The notes under the pieces: model-generated
The model's database searches: none
Seen by the model: only the letters and a program-made list of their open reading frames with translations
Told to the model about the DNA's origin: nothing
Made by a program: the position numbers and the translations under genes
NCBI GenBank assembly: GCA_949825065.1
Contig: OX463859.1
Span: 18,929,220-18,993,219, forward strand
Origin: Odontocerum albicorne
Taxonomy: Eukaryota; Arthropoda; Insecta; Trichoptera; Odontoceridae
DNA length: 64,000 nt
Direction of reading: 5' to 3'
Part shown: in pieces, positions 1 through 11,650 of the stretch
How the letters are laid out: every line of letters begins with the position of its first letter
Position numbering within the stretch: the first letter of the stretch is position 1

Positions 1-185
1 GTGATGAAGTGAAAGTAAATGTAACGTTTTGTGATAAAAGAATCGATGGCATAAAAACATAAAGTATTTCTTGTTTGTTTTTGTTTTTATTTCCTTGAAA
101 GGGGAGAGGGGAAGTGAAGTTATGGGATCGAAAATTTTACAGTCAAATTCAACAATACAAACCGATGAAATATTTATTTATTTTT
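1..185. other. AT-rich sequence, nothing recognised
   Basis: No open frame, RNA gene or repeat end could be identified before the LINE-A copy begins near position 186. Confidence 0.5.
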
Positions 186-665
186 ATTTATTAACACTTT
201 TAATGCAAAAATAACCAAGCGCGCCTATTACCATGTGGCAATCTCTTCCAATCAACCAGACAAATTTAAATGAAGGAAGTTACATGGTCGCAAAAACATT
301 CAAAGGACTATCCATCCCCTTGAAATCCATGAACATATACGTGAGCACATACCCACAAACCTCACAACGATGGACAATCACCCGAACATTCCTTTCCATA
401 TAAAGTGTGATATAATCAATCGAAGGAAAGGGAAGGGAGGGTGGAGAGAAAAGAAAAAATCAGGAATGAAACACGTTATATTACTGACTAGAAATTAAAA
501 GTTTTTCAGTCGCTTCTTAAAGCATGCCAAGGACGGAGCGAGTAATATTGGTTCGTAACATATTCCAGAGCCTAACTGTATGGAAAGTAAAGGAAGACGC
601 AAAATAATTAGAGCGGTAAATCGGAAAGACCAATAAACAATCTCTGTTATAGATTATTGGGTTGT
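186..665 (-). mobile_element. LINE family A, 3' end fragment
   Basis: Read on the minus strand this is a diverged copy of the element at 7640-8160. Both have a reverse-transcriptase C-terminal tail, with a start like TVHAVRLWNQL and an end like CFTKRLKKLLIS, then a 3' UTR, then the signature GGTTGGNNGGAAGAGATTGCCA and GCCCGCCAG-like tail. The tail is at the low-coordinate end, so transcription ran right to left. The piece is 5' truncated, as is usual for LINE copies, and its frame is broken. The RLWN motif is seen at the C-terminus of several non-LTR clades (CR1, Jockey, L2), so the clade is not fixed. Confidence 0.7.
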
Positions 666-1495
666 GCGGAAAGTTATTTCATATTTTAACTCAAATTCGA
701 TCGCAAAATTGCACGTAATGTTTATGGATGGTGGTTTTTGATATTTAAAGTACATATCTCAGTAAGCTATCACGGGGTTCAATGCTGGTTGTACTCGATT
801 GAGGCCTTGATTCGGTCGTCATCAAATTCGGTACAGTTACCAATAACCTAACCTACCCTCTAGAGTGGACATCATCATCGATTGATGTACCTATAACCAA
901 ACCGGATTTTTTAAATCACATTTTACACGCGAGATTGCTTACCGCGTTATCGCCATACATTGTAAATCAATTTTTTTTATTTAGTTTGTGTCGCATTTTT
1001 TCATTACAATTTTAAAAATGCATCAAGTAGATTTTGCATTTTGTTCCATCAAAAAATAACGCCAAAATGCTTATGTAATTTGCGTGAACATTGAAAAACA
1101 TAGGATTTACATTCGGACATCTTCGGACCTATTGTACACCAGATGAAGGGGGGTCAAAAGTTACAACATTCAAAAATTTCTGCGAAATTACTGGCAATTT
1201 TTTGGACTTTTAAAATTCCGGGCCCCAAGTCACTTTATAAGTACGAGTACATTTAATGCGCCACGAGTCATTTTCGTTTGCCCATGACGTCGGATCTTAA
1301 GCACATTCAGACGTGTCATCGCTGGGGGAGGAGTTCCTTTGGGCAGTTTCATCTCTGTCCGTCGCGCTCATAATAAATAACAAGGTTTCGCTTTTTAAAT
1401 ATTTATCGCGATAAATATGGACTTTTTTTGCCTCTGATGCATCGGTACATCTTCAAACCAATAACTACTTTGAAGACTATACTACCTCAAATCCG
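666..1495. other. Unassigned AT-rich stretch
   Basis: No coding region or RNA gene is supported. A less AT-rich patch at about 1220-1370 looks repeat-like, but I found no second copy in the window. Confidence 0.4.
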
Positions 1496-1499
1496 AAGA

Positions 1500-1765
1500 A
1501 CTGAGAGTCACCGAAAGATTGTCGTCAATATACCTAAGGCGAGTTATCCGACTCTTCGGAAACATTATTCGTGGCACAGGAGACAGTTTTGAAAGACTTG
1601 TAGTCACTGGAAGCGTAGAAAGACGAAGCACAGTAGGATTACATCAATGAGTTGGTCTGACAAAGTGAGAGACGAAACAGGACTAAGCTTAAAACTGCTC
1701 TTCGAACTACGAAGTTGTGGAGAAGAGTGGTCAAAGGCTATCCATAGCGGCTACGATGCTCAGTA
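1500..1765 (+). pseudogene. RTE-like retrotransposon C-terminal fragment
   Basis: Conceptual translation, with frame changes, gives the typical end of insect RTE-like endonuclease/reverse-transcriptase proteins: a segment like RVIRLFG.II.GTGDSFERLV, then VTGSVE.RRS, then WSDKVRDETGLSL, then EEWSKAIHS. The order and spacing of these motifs match the region after the reverse transcriptase domain. No polymerase motif survives, and stops and frameshifts show the piece is dead. It is on the plus strand and ends near a stop at about 1765. Confidence 0.55.
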
Positions 1766-2140
1766 TTAAGCTTCACAGGTATTATTTTGTAATCCAAAAC
1801 AGCGTAAGCAGTGGTGAGATCAAAGTAAACTGCCTTTTAGTTTATTTTTATTCGTTTGAAAATGCAATTGTTTTAGCCAATTTAGTAACCCAAGGAAAGC
1901 AAGTCCCTACAAGTTGACGTAAAGAGCGGTTGGGTTGGGTCTCCATAGCTGCCTTATTCATGGGCTGCCGATAAATAATAGTGTTTATTTGCTTCGCTGT
2001 TCATTGGGTAAGTAAGGCTGGGTTTAAGGGTTGTCAAATGCGGTGATTTCCTTTTCCAGAGGTTTAATAATTTTTTTAAAAATCTAAATTATTCTTACGC
2101 ACATGGTTTGATGCGTTTCAACTTAAATTAAGGGATCGGA
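1766..2140. other. Unassigned sequence
   Basis: A short open frame of 66 codons overlaps this stretch, but it starts inside the RTE remnant and has no recognisable domain. Confidence 0.4.
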
Positions 2141-2142
2141 GA

Positions 2143-2225
2143 CCGTAGTCTAATGGTAAGTATTTACGCTAAGGAAGTTGACGCTCCTGTATTGATTCCT
2201 GTGGTATTCCATTTCGTACTGGTTT
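2143..2225 (+). mobile_element. Degenerate tRNA-like SINE head
   Basis: The run GGAGACCGTAGTCTAATGGTAAG resembles a tRNA 5' half with a pol III A box. About 45 bases on, TATTGATTCCTG is a weak B-box relative. It resembles the heads at 12288 and 27405. No cloverleaf can be folded cleanly, so this is a SINE remnant rather than a tRNA gene. Confidence 0.35.
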
Positions 2226-2639
2226 TACACATTTAGCTATGCAAAAATAACGCGTTGTAAAAAAACTCTTTCTTACGAAAAGTTGCAGCCGTTTCAACCT
2301 GCCGATCGTCACGGAACTTTAATCTCATTACCATCGGAACTTTGATCTGTCACGACTGTTTGCTTGCTGAAGTCCAACAGCTTAGACACACATTAATAAA
2401 TGCACAGGCGTTCTCCTAAATCATGAAGTATTGTCTATGTATACATTTTTTCTATTTAATTTTTAATAACATTCCTAATCTAATACAGTTCATAAGACGT
2501 ATTTGTGCTAATATTTATGAATGAGAGTAATATGAATGGGGAAAAAATATGTTCCTACAAAAATTGCTTGATGTTTCTTGATTAATTTTTAGATATAAAT
2601 GGAGCTTTAAGATTTAGTTTGCTAATCATTAAATTAAAT
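2226..2639. other. Unassigned AT-rich sequence
   Basis: Nothing recognised. Confidence 0.4.
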
Positions 2640-2644
2640 TATTT

Positions 2645-2995
2645 TATTAATCTTTTGAGTCGACGGAAAAGTGGAATGAGATATTGAACAGAGAAATGCA
2701 ATGGAAACAAAGACAATGAGGAATGTCGATGAATGACATAATAAAAGTTACTACTAAGGATGCTCGTGTGTTAAAAAAGAAGTGTACTAATAAATAACTA
2801 TTATAATTAATTGAAGTGGTTCGTGGTAAAGAATGACCGAGAAGGTTTGGTCAAGCGAATGGAATTTTGAAAGAAGGAAAAGTAAGGAGTTTGAGAAGCA
2901 GAAGGAATTGTGTGAGAAACTGAACGAAGTATGTCATGATAATAAATATTTGCACTCTGTCATCTCCGTCTACCATGACAAGGAAATGAAGTAGT
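2645..2995 (+). mobile_element. LINE family B, C-terminal fragment
   Basis: The translation contains pieces matching the family-B ending seen at 24430, 26500 and 62625: a segment like VWSSEWNFERRKSKEFEK, followed by RNCVRN-like and EVCHD-like pieces and SVISVYHDKEMK before a stop. Frames shift several times. The piece lacks reverse transcriptase motifs and is 5' truncated. Confidence 0.5.
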
Positions 2996-3834
2996 TTTTT
3001 GTATATAACGCTTTATATTTAAATAAATTTATTTTTAATGCCATTTAGTGACCAATGATCACTTTTAAATAATTTGATGTTTAACTTGTGCCATGCACGG
3101 TTAAATTTTTAATTAAATATCGCTACTTGTTTATTAAACGTTCACGTGATTTACTTCTTATGATTTCTTTAAATATAAATCAATTTACAATATGAAAGAT
3201 CGCATTAAAAATACCGCACCAATACATCAATCGACCGCTGGCAGACAATACTGCCCCGACATATATGATAGACGGACAGCTTAATTTCAGAAATATAAAA
3301 TCTTCATTCACAACTATTATTTATTCAAAAAAATATTAGGACGTGGATAAAATTTAATTATTTGATTATAACAACTCGCATTTCTTTTTTTTTATAGATA
3401 TTGCACATCTTACTTTTTGGGTCATTTTTTACCGATGGAGTCGCGCAAATCAATAATTAATTTTATTTATGTACGGATAAATAAAATGAAAAGCATTTTC
3501 TATTTGTTGACCAATTCGAAAAAATCCAAATAATTTAATATCAACCAATTTGCTGAGATAGAAATACAAGAAATAGTTTGAAATAAAATGTTGCCTGAAA
3601 CGCAACCCTTGAGATGCTCAGTAAGACATCTGCTTAATTGGGGTGTGTTATTGACAGTCGTCATAAGAAAAGGGGTTGGATTAATACGGCCGCATACATA
3701 ACTGTCCGAGGGGATGGTTCTGATTCATGGCCAATCTATTTGTCTTCCAACTCATACCAACTAATTTATCCATTTTCTCTGTTATATTTTATAAAGAAAA
3801 CAATGAGTTAGTATCAAAATATTATATTCCGTCA
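2996..3834. other. Unassigned AT-rich sequence
   Basis: No gene is seen. The stretch ACTGTCCGAGGGGATGGT near 3702 recurs with one change near 63328, suggesting a low-copy dispersed repeat. Confidence 0.4.
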
Positions 3835-3905
3835 GTTTTTTTTTGTGAAGAAAGAGGAATAGTGAAAGATATTGAATGACGCGTTGCGAAAGAAACCAGG
3901 GGCAA
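3835..3905 (+). mobile_element. LINE family B, short internal fragment
   Basis: The reading GIVKDIE, stop, RVAKE matches the DGRLMKDIE segment of the family-B copy at about 61690-61745. Only about 70 bp are left. Confidence 0.35.
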
Positions 3906-3969
3906 TCATTACTTGTAGTAAATCTATATTAAGTTAGGAAAACTTCAAGTTATATTATTTATGTGAGAT

Positions 3970-4160
3970 AACAATCTCTGTGACCAATGAGAATTGAACC
4001 CGTTATCCGATGCTGGTAGAATACATGTTTGTTGGTATCCATTTTTATAAGAAAACGGTACTCAGTCTGTTTATTACTTTTGGCTTCTGTAACGCTTTTC
4101 TGGTTGGCTGGAAGAGATTGCCGTATGAAATTGTAATACAATGTTGAGCACGGAATGTGG
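3970..4160. mobile_element. SINE-A fragments in inverted order
   Basis: At 3985-4045 the minus strand carries a tRNA-like head with a B-box relative (GGTTCAATTCT). At 4098-4150 the plus strand carries the SINE-A/LINE-A tail (TGGTTGGCTGGAAGAGATTG). Intact copies carry both parts on one strand, so this is a rearranged or double fragment. Confidence 0.4.
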
Positions 4161-4384
4161 ATATGAGGTGGGTAACATTTCTCATTCAATTGTTAAAGAT
4201 TGCAAGAATTTTTTGTCTACCATTTGAAAAAACTAAATTTTTTTAATGTTAGAATTAAACGCAATTGTCGCTATTGCACAATATCATTAATTGCCCCCTT
4301 CTCTTCCTTATCTCGCTTAAAGTATCAAGAGGTTTTTCTATAACGAACTTGCACTTTGGTCAAGACGTTCATCTATATTTTTTA

Positions 4385-4560
4385 TTAACTTCACTCTTAA
4401 CTGTCCATGCAGTGAGACTAAAACAAAAAAGCTACCCGATTTTTACTTAAGCCTTCTTTAATAATTTTCTGATTGGTTGAAAGAGATTTCTACATGGCAA
4501 TTAATCTGCAAGGTTGGATTCTATACAAAATTTGACAGTGGTAAGAAATACCATAATCAA
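4385..4560 (+). mobile_element. LINE family A, truncated 3' end
   Basis: The frame ending TSLLTVHAVRL matches the C-terminal motif of the copy at 7640-8160. It is followed by a diverged tail (TGGTTGAAAGAGATTTCTACATG). Most of the 3' UTR is missing. Confidence 0.5.
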
Positions 4561-5126
4561 TTAGCATTGAAGATGAGAGCGAGCAACGTTGTTGAAACTT
4601 CGGCACTTTCAGCCACAAAAACGCAGTATAAACTCCAAAAAAAGCTTTTATTGTAGATAATAACCACGAAAGCCTACAAACATATTACTCATAATTTTAT
4701 GTTACTTTCAAGAATAAGCATTTTATTTAAAAGACCTTCATAAGAATCTGTGCTTAAATTTTCAAACAAAAACACAGCAACTGTTTCCCGATGAAAGGAG
4801 GCGACATAATATTTTGTTTTATAAAACTACCCCTTTAAAAATGCGACAAAATTTGAGGGTGCTTCAAAGTGGGGGTGCCTTTGTATAATAGGCGACAGAT
4901 GGCGCGTTGGTTTTATTTACTTCAGGACGACTGGGTGGAAAATTTACGTTGAGTTGAACATTTATACGCGAAAAAAAAATCCAACAGAAGTTGGCATTTT
5001 TGCAGATATTTAAACATTTGTAAGATTAAGGATCAGTTATCTCAGTTGTTAGTTTGGAGTGACTGATTAGAAACAACTTCCTCTTCCCCCAAACTTATTA
5101 AGCAAAGGACGAATTTTTTGGTAAAT
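4561..5126. other. Unassigned sequence
   Basis: No feature is supported between the LINE-A piece and the 38-bp array. Confidence 0.4.
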
Positions 5127-5395
5127 ATCATCTAATGATCAATGTGCATAATTGGTTTATTAATACCATCCAATGATCAATGTGCATAGTTGGTTAATTA
5201 ATATCCTCCAATGATCAATGTGCATAGTTGGTTAATTAATATCATCCAATGATCAACGTGCATAGTTGGTTAATTAATATCATCCAATGATCAATGTGCA
5301 TAGTTGGTTAATTAATACCATCCAATGATCAATGTGCATAGTTGGTTAATTAATATCATCCAATGATCAATGTGCATGGTTAATAAATTGGGAAT
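5127..5395. repeat. 38-bp tandem repeat, about seven units
   Basis: The core GATCAATGTGCATAGTTGG recurs at 5137, 5175, 5213, 5251, 5289, 5327 and 5365, exactly 38 bp apart. Each inner unit contains the palindromes TGATCA and TTAATTAA. The first and last units are the most diverged, as expected of an array that turns over from its middle. Confidence 0.95.
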
Positions 5396-5654
5396 TGATA
5401 TTTTACCTGGAAATACTATTTTCAGATAATCAAAAAAATCAACGAGAATATAAATCGAAAGAGCAAATAACGTGGGCTGCAGTTTGGGAATTCCTGCTCT
5501 AGAGTATCGTATAGGAAGGTTAATGGGAAAAATATATTTAAAAGGTTTCTACAATTAACCTCCTTTGGGAGATGTTCAGTCATTAAATGGCAATAGAGAA
5601 AAGTTTGTTAAGTAAATTTCTGATCGTCAAGTACTATTAAATATGGAGAATTAT
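5396..5654. other. Unassigned sequence
   Basis: Nothing recognised. Confidence 0.4.
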
Positions 5655-5970
5655 AACCCTTCTTCTTCTTATTTTAGACCTTTTGGCCTGTTATGGTCCT
5701 GCATTATGGTTTGCCTCTTGTGACGTCGACTGCCAGCTGTCTTTCGGGAGGTCGTCCTGGAGATCTGCTTGCTTGGGGGATACTGGCCCTGGCCATTCTT
5801 ACGGTTCTTGGTTCCGCCATTCTGGATACGTGTTCTTTCCAGAGCCTTCTTCTCTGTCGCCCCCATCTTACAATATCTTCTACTTCGCACGTCCTTCGGA
5901 TTTCTGTGTTTCGTACTCTATCACGAAGGGTTTTTACCAGCGATACTCCTGAGTACCTTCACTTCGCTGG
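5655..5970 (-). pseudogene. RTE-like retrotransposon C-terminal fragment
   Basis: Read right to left, the peptide pieces EVKVLRSIAGK, SRRYCKMG, EKKALERTRIQN and GQGQYPPSKQ appear in the order seen at the end of insect RTE-like reverse transcriptases, including the VLRSIAGKTLRDRIRN-type motif. Frames change at least twice. Base composition is clearly less AT-rich than the surroundings, consistent with a fairly recent coding origin. Overlapping plus-strand open frames are shadows. Confidence 0.6.
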
Positions 5971-5985
5971 TTCGAAGGGGATTTT

Positions 5986-6010
5986 TGGTTGTGACAGTGT
6001 CACAACCAAT
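5986..6010. repeat. Short inverted repeat
   Basis: TTGGTTGTGAC and GTCACAACCAA flank three bases, giving a perfect 11-bp stem just before SINE-B. Confidence 0.8.
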
Positions 6011-6034
6011 TTTAATTTCTTTTAACAATAATAA

Positions 6035-6235
6035 TAATGGTGTATGGCCGTGCGGTAATGAGGTGCATGGCCGTGCGGTACCGCGCTGAACTTCCGTGCG
6101 GAAGGTCATCGGTTCGAACCCCGGGCTGTACTACTCTCCTCGAACGACACAGGCACTTCTTCCGCCTAGTGTTCGAGGGTATAAGGATACCCATGACTTC
6201 GGTCATATCTATTCTTAAAAAAAAAATTATGATAA
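6035..6235 (+). mobile_element. SINE-B, tRNA-derived SINE
   Basis: The head has an A box (TGGCCGTGCGG) and a perfect B box (GGTTCGAACCC, about 6111-6121), separated as in a tRNA gene. A non-tRNA body follows (ACACAGGCACTTCTTCCGCC, then ATACCCATGACTTCGGTC), then an A run and ATA repeats. A second copy lies at 37010-37195 on the minus strand. The first part of the A-box region is duplicated at 6040-6060 and 6063-6083. Confidence 0.85.
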
Positions 6236-7000
6236 TAATAATAAACAGGCGACGTATTAAGTGCAGTTTCCAAATATTCTATTTTATTACATTTTCATTG
6301 TTCATACTTATATGTACAGTGCAACCTAGCGTATCTTTTGCTAAATGACAATCCATTCCAAGCAAAATATGTTACAGAGGCGGATTATAAACCACACTCA
6401 AACCCTTAATACTTATACTGTGCACAAACGAGAATTAGTCCATTAATACTCAGGTCGTCAAAAATTTTGCCTTGTTTTCCTAAATTTGTTTTTATCCATT
6501 CTGCAAATCATGTTTTCGTTTTTTTTTGTTTATTTTCTAACATTTCATTTTGCATCTGCTATTATTTTTAAACCTTTTGTTCAGTGAAACCTCGATAAAT
6601 CGTTCTTCAAATAATTACTTTCGTTTATGTTTCGTTTATTTTATCATATCCTTAATTATTTCCATATAAAACACGCTAAAGTAGATTGTATCGATCATTT
6701 TACATCAAAATTCATTTAAAATATTGCTATGTTTTATTCGACCAGTCGTTTTTTTCAAAATATTAAACCATTATTTCGTAGCAAAATGCATAATAATGTT
6801 TTTTTCCAGAAAAGTCTTTGATAATATGACACATTTTTTGATTCACATAAAATAAATAACCAATGGCTAAAATAACGTAATTTGCAACAAACGAAAAAAA
6901 TACTTATGGCAATAAACCTCCAAAAATGAACGAGGATTTTCATCATAGTCTTTCGACTATTTTGAAACAAAAAAAAACCTTTTTTTTGTGTTACTTGATA
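6236..7000. other. Unassigned AT-rich stretch
   Basis: Several short open frames occur on both strands, but none has a domain or coding-like composition. Confidence 0.4.
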
Positions 7001-7002
7001 TT

Positions 7003-7122
7003 TTATTTTTATCTACGTGTCCTAACTTTTTATCTACATATCCTAACTTTTTATCTACATGTCCTAACTTTTTCGTGTTACTTGATATTTTATTTTTATC
7101 TACATGTCCTAACTTTTTCATG
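7003..7122. repeat. 22-bp minisatellite
   Basis: The unit TATCTACATGTCCTAACTTT recurs four times. A larger duplication, beginning TGTTACTTGATATTTTATTT, brackets the array, so short and long units are mixed. Confidence 0.8.
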
Positions 7123-7639
7123 GGATATTAAACGTTCAGATACGAATATGTAATTTTTAAAAATTAATCCCGCATCCATTTTATTTCTCATATTTATCGT
7201 TTAGTTCAAGAGTTGAAACGATATACTCGTATATTTAGATTTACTATTTAGGACATTTATAAGTCATACATAAATTGTGTAAGGCAATAACACTTAATTA
7301 ATCCTTGATTTAAAGCCCTTCAATTTATAACTTTTGTTTGCATGAGTGGAAGAGGTAACCATTTACCGGCCAGATTAATTACATTTAAAATAATAAATAA
7401 ACATGCATGCAAAGCCTCCAGAGTGAAGTGTATTGAACTATCACTAGTGTAATGCAACTTGAACTGGTGAATATACACCTTAACTTAAGTTATCAGAGAA
7501 TGTGTACTACGATGTAATTAGTTCTTCTTCACTAGTTAAAGAGTACTTTCACAGGTTATGAAAGTTCTAGAATACGAATATCCACGCGCAGCTGCGGTTT
7601 ATATTATATATTCAGGCTTGCTGTATTCAAGTTTCGTTT
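7123..7639. other. Unassigned sequence
   Basis: Nothing recognised. Confidence 0.4.
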
Positions 7640-8160
7640 TAAATTCAATTTTCAGCTTCTTTCCAATCATGGATTAGCGCTACGCTCAAACAGAGATTGT
7701 TTATTGGCCTTTCCAGTTCACCGCTCCTCTTTCTTTATGTCGTCCTTTACTGTTCATGCAGTGAGACTCTGGAATCAGTTACAAACCAATATAAGACTCG
7801 CTCCGTCCTTGGCATGCTTTACGAAGCGACTGAAAAAACTCCTAATTTCTAGTCAGTAAAATAACGTGTTTCATTCCTGATTTTTTTTTTGTTTCCTCTC
7901 CACCATCCCTTCCTTTCCTTTTGATTGATGATATCTCACTTTATATGAAAAATAATGTTCGGGTGATTGTCCGTCTTTGTGGGGTTCGTGGTCATGTGCT
8001 CACGTATATGTTTATGGATTTCGTGGGGATGGATAGTCATTTGAATGATTTATGCGACCATGTAACTTGCTTCATTTTCTTTTGTCTGGTTGGTTGGAAG
8101 AGATTGTCACCTGGCAATAAGCCCGCCAGATTGTATTGCAATAAAAGTGTTAATTAAATA
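7640..8160 (+). mobile_element. LINE family A, best-preserved 3' end
   Basis: With one frame choice the translation reads PVHRSSFFMSSFTVHAVRLW, then NQLQTNIRLAPSLACFTKRL, then KKLLIS. This is the usual end of a non-LTR reverse-transcriptase ORF. A 3' UTR of about 300 bp follows. It ends in TTGGTTGGAAGAGATTGTCACC and AATAAGCCCGCCAGATTG, then AATAAA-like sequence. The same tail occurs at the end of SINE-A copies. No polymerase domain remains because the copy is 5' truncated. Confidence 0.75.
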
Positions 8161-8569
8161 AATTCACTGTGAACCGATTTAAAGTAATTCGTGTTGAGCT
8201 TTACAAATTTATTAATAATTTATTATGGTTTATTTTAAGCATCAATACATACCAACAATATAAGAAGGATTTTATTATGTTACTGAAAATGTACTTTCTC
8301 CAGCCCCGATTATTAAATATTAACAAGCACTTGATAGTGTATAAGGGTATACAAGCACTATTGAATACGGTTTTTATTATTTAGAGACGAATAATTTCTT
8401 CCATATTAACTGTTGACATTTGTAAAGATGTGAATAACTTTTAATAGTTGACATTCATTGTACAATTAATTTTTACTACGACATATAAATTTGAGTAATT
8501 CAGAAATCAGTTATCACTCATTTTTAATTAAATTCACCTTGAAGTGGTAATTTTCGTAAAAAAGTATTC
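8161..8569. other. Unassigned AT-rich sequence
   Basis: A 71-codon open frame lies here without recognisable features. I do not consider it a gene. Confidence 0.4.
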
Positions 8570-9600
8570 AGATTATCCCAACGTCTTAAAATGAATCATC
8601 AACGTATTGACCAAATACCACCTCTTTTTTGCTTAATACAATCAAATAACTTAACTCAAATGCGCTTTGTACAATGAAATTATGATTTCAATGAATAACA
8701 ATTAATTTTATTTATTTATTTATTATTACACATGCAACAACAGGTAATTTGATTTGGACATATAATTTTAATGGATCTGGGTTTGTTGCCTTTCATTTGT
8801 CGTTAATATCTTGTCATCTTAAATACGATTGATTTATCAAAGTATTGATCGTCAAATACGTCCTCTTTTACCGAGGATGATCAACAAACTTTTATTAGAA
8901 TGTGCTTTGCGCACTGAAATGGCGATTTCAGTGAATGGAACTTAATATTTTGTTATTTTAAATACAATTTATCATCAAAGTATTGATCGAATAATACCTT
9001 TTCTTTTACTTAGGATGATCAAATATTTTTTACTAGAATGCGATTTCCACAATAAAATGGCGATATCAGTCAGTAAAACTAATCTCTTGTCATTTTAAAA
9101 ACAATTTGTCATCAAAGTGTAGGTCGTTAAATATATTCTCTTTTACTGAAGATGATCCAAGAACTTTTATTGGAGTGCGCTTTTGCTCAATAAAACGGCA
9201 ATTTCAGCGAATAAAACTTAATATCTAGTCATTTTAAATACAATTTATCGTCAAAGTATTATATAATATTCTTTAAAAAATATTCGTTTGTATTTTACTA
9301 AATATGATCAAAGAACTTTAACTAAAATGCACTTTGTATATTGGAAAAGCGATTTCTGTGAATCAAATTTAAAATCTTGTCATTTTAAATACAATTTATT
9401 AACAAAGTATTGATCGAATAATAAATACATTATATTTTACTTTGGATGATCAAAGATCTTTTACTAGAATGCGCTTTACACAATGAAATGACGATTCCAG
9501 AGAATAAAACCTAATATCTTGTCATCTTAAATAATATTTATCATCTAAATATTGATCGAACAATACGTCTTCCTTTTCTTAGAATCAAAGGCGTCATAAG
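8570..9600. repeat. ~140-bp diverged tandem repeat, about seven units
   Basis: The marker TTTTAAATACAATTTATC and the following TCAAAGTATTGATCG recur at about 8584, 8817, 8956, 9095, 9233, 9384 and 9525. Each unit also has GGATGATCAAAGAACTTTTA and an AATGCGCTTTGCACAATGAA-like segment. Units differ at many positions, so the array is old. The first interval is longer because another repeat is inserted at 8695-8815. Confidence 0.85.
8695..8815 (-). repeat. Dispersed repeat family D, single arm inside the array
   Basis: TAATTTTAATGGATCTGGGT and TTTCATTTGTCG match the arms at 59035-59200 and, inverted, 59583-59745. It interrupts the first 140-bp unit. Confidence 0.7.
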
Positions 9601-10394
9601 CATTTAATTCCTATAAACACCAAAAGAGGCGATCGTAGGCCCCCTTTGGCGAAATATTACTATCCGTTTCACAAGTTTATTGTTTGCAAAAACTACAGTT
9701 TTCCTCGAAAAACGGATGCTTGGCTCCATAAACATTATTTTGAATTTTGAGAGTTTGCTTCTCTGTGCTTTTTGGGCGTTAGAGTAAATTAATTATTCCA
9801 AATTTCATTCCATTATCGTGATTTAACATTGTGTGTGAAATTTCGAACTTTTTATGGCTAACAGTTTTACAATTTCGTTGTATACAATACGTCCTGGAAG
9901 CTTCAATGCTCTGTAATAACCCCTTCAATCAATCAGAAATGAGTTTAAACATACCGTTAGTGAAAGATAGACTACATTATTCTTAAAAAAAGTTTGAAAA
10001 TCAACGGTAATAGAATCCGCAGCCCCTGAGTTTAAAGATTGGCAGGCGTTTTATCAATTAAGCTACAGAGGTTGTCTTATATATTTACAGGAATCATAAT
10101 TCTATCTTTTTATTTATATATGATGATACGAAGTACATAGTTAATATATTTCACATCATTGACATTTTTGTTTTAATATAATTGCTGTGTATTTTTGATC
10201 TCCTCACCATACTTATGCATCTATCAGTGTATTTTTGAAGTGTAGTATATGCATGTGAGTTAAAATGTGTGTATGAAGACGTTCGCATATCATTGTTAAT
10301 AAGAAAAAGGTAAAAGTTAGGTTTTGATTGGATTAGCTGTTTTGGAAGTGGACAAAATTCTTCAAGTTCAAAAGATTTGTGAATTTAACAGAAA
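9601..10394. other. Unassigned AT-rich stretch
   Basis: No coding region or RNA gene seen. Confidence 0.4.
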
Positions 10395-10460
10395 TAAAAA
10401 AAAAGTTTCTAACAGGAACCGAGCCCGCAATCCCCGGGCTGAAAGACGGGCGTCTTTTTT
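10395..10460 (-). mobile_element. SINE-A head fragment
   Basis: TTCTAACAGGAACCGAGCCCGCAATCCCCGGGCTG is the tRNA-like head seen complete at 22190-22262, here ending in a T run. Confidence 0.6.
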
Positions 10461-10829
10461 TTAACAAGCTTCGGATATAATCAATGTGTTACGTTACAAA
10501 AAAAAAAACATACTTATATTTTCAGTATCCAAAGATAACCGGATACAATCGAGGCGTCTATCAAACTGTCCAGAGTTAAAATTCAAATCGTCCCTTATTA
10601 TTTTATCCCCACATAAAACAGCCCGTTTCCGCTCTTGGAAAATGAATAATATGAAAATATCGTTAATTTCAAACTCCTGTTGAATTTTTCCAAAAAATAA
10701 AACTGCCGCGAATCAGGACTAAAAGGGATATCTTGTAAATTTTCACTTGACATTATTACATAAAATGGGGGTTGGTTAAATACTTAACTGCTCAATTATT
10801 TTATTTTATTATATAAAATAAATTTACAG
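10461..10829. other. Unassigned sequence
   Basis: A 65-codon open frame lacks any recognisable motif. Confidence 0.35.
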
Positions 10830-11650
10830 CTAGGAGAATGTAATGGAGAATGTCGGTGATGAAATTACTCTCTTTATCTGCTGTGAGTAGCAGTTCATGC
10901 GACACTTGCTGAAGAACAAGAAGAGCTCGGTTGGTTCGTGGATCAACGCCTTAGTGCTGTTCAGATACAATTCTGCGAGACAGATGGACCTATGATGACA
11001 AAATAAATACACAAATATACCATCATGCCAATATCTTGCTGGAGTAGGCAGAGAGAATAGAACGCCATACTTTCTTATTACGAAACACATTCTTAGCTTT
11101 CTCGACATCTATACATATCCTCATGCAATTTCTACGGTTTTTCTGACTTTCTATGTTTTCTACTTTCAAAATATTATTCACTTGATCCTACACCAATTTC
11201 CTTAGCCTTCCTTTCACATGACTTCCAATCACGTTTGCACACGTATTTTGCCTCTTCCACATCCATCCACTCAAACAACTACTACAATTTTCCTACCTTT
11301 TAACATTTCGTTTTTTCAAAATATCATTCACTTGATCCAATCATACCTTCCTTGGTCTTTCTCTACCACACTCTCTAATCACATTTGCACCGTATATTTG
11401 TTTTGCAAGTCTCTTTTCATTCATTCCATGTGCCCAAACCATTTCGACGTGCTCTTCTTCATCTTACTCAACACATTAGCCTTAAGATCGCATTCATCCC
11501 TTATCACTTCATTCTGTATTCCATCATACATTGTCACCCCATGTATTCTTCTAGCTGCTTGCATTTTTACAGCATTTATTCGGCTCTTTTCAGTTTGACC
11601 TCCACGTTTTACTCACATACATCAAAGTTAGTACTAAAATACTGTTGTGG
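10830..11650 (-). pseudogene. LINE family B C-terminus, with partial duplication
   Basis: On the minus strand the 11180-11640 portion gives, with frameshifts, the family-B ending: an EWNEVIRDE.DL-like piece, an HVEMVWAHGMNE-like piece, a DQVNDILKK-like piece, then VEEAKYVCKRD. The segment coding for the SSEYYFE and VEEAKYVC region appears again at 11110-11190, followed by the terminal CLLQQDIGMMVY-like end near 11030-11060. At least one partial duplication or second copy is therefore joined here. The MITE site at about 11535 is empty. Confidence 0.6.
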
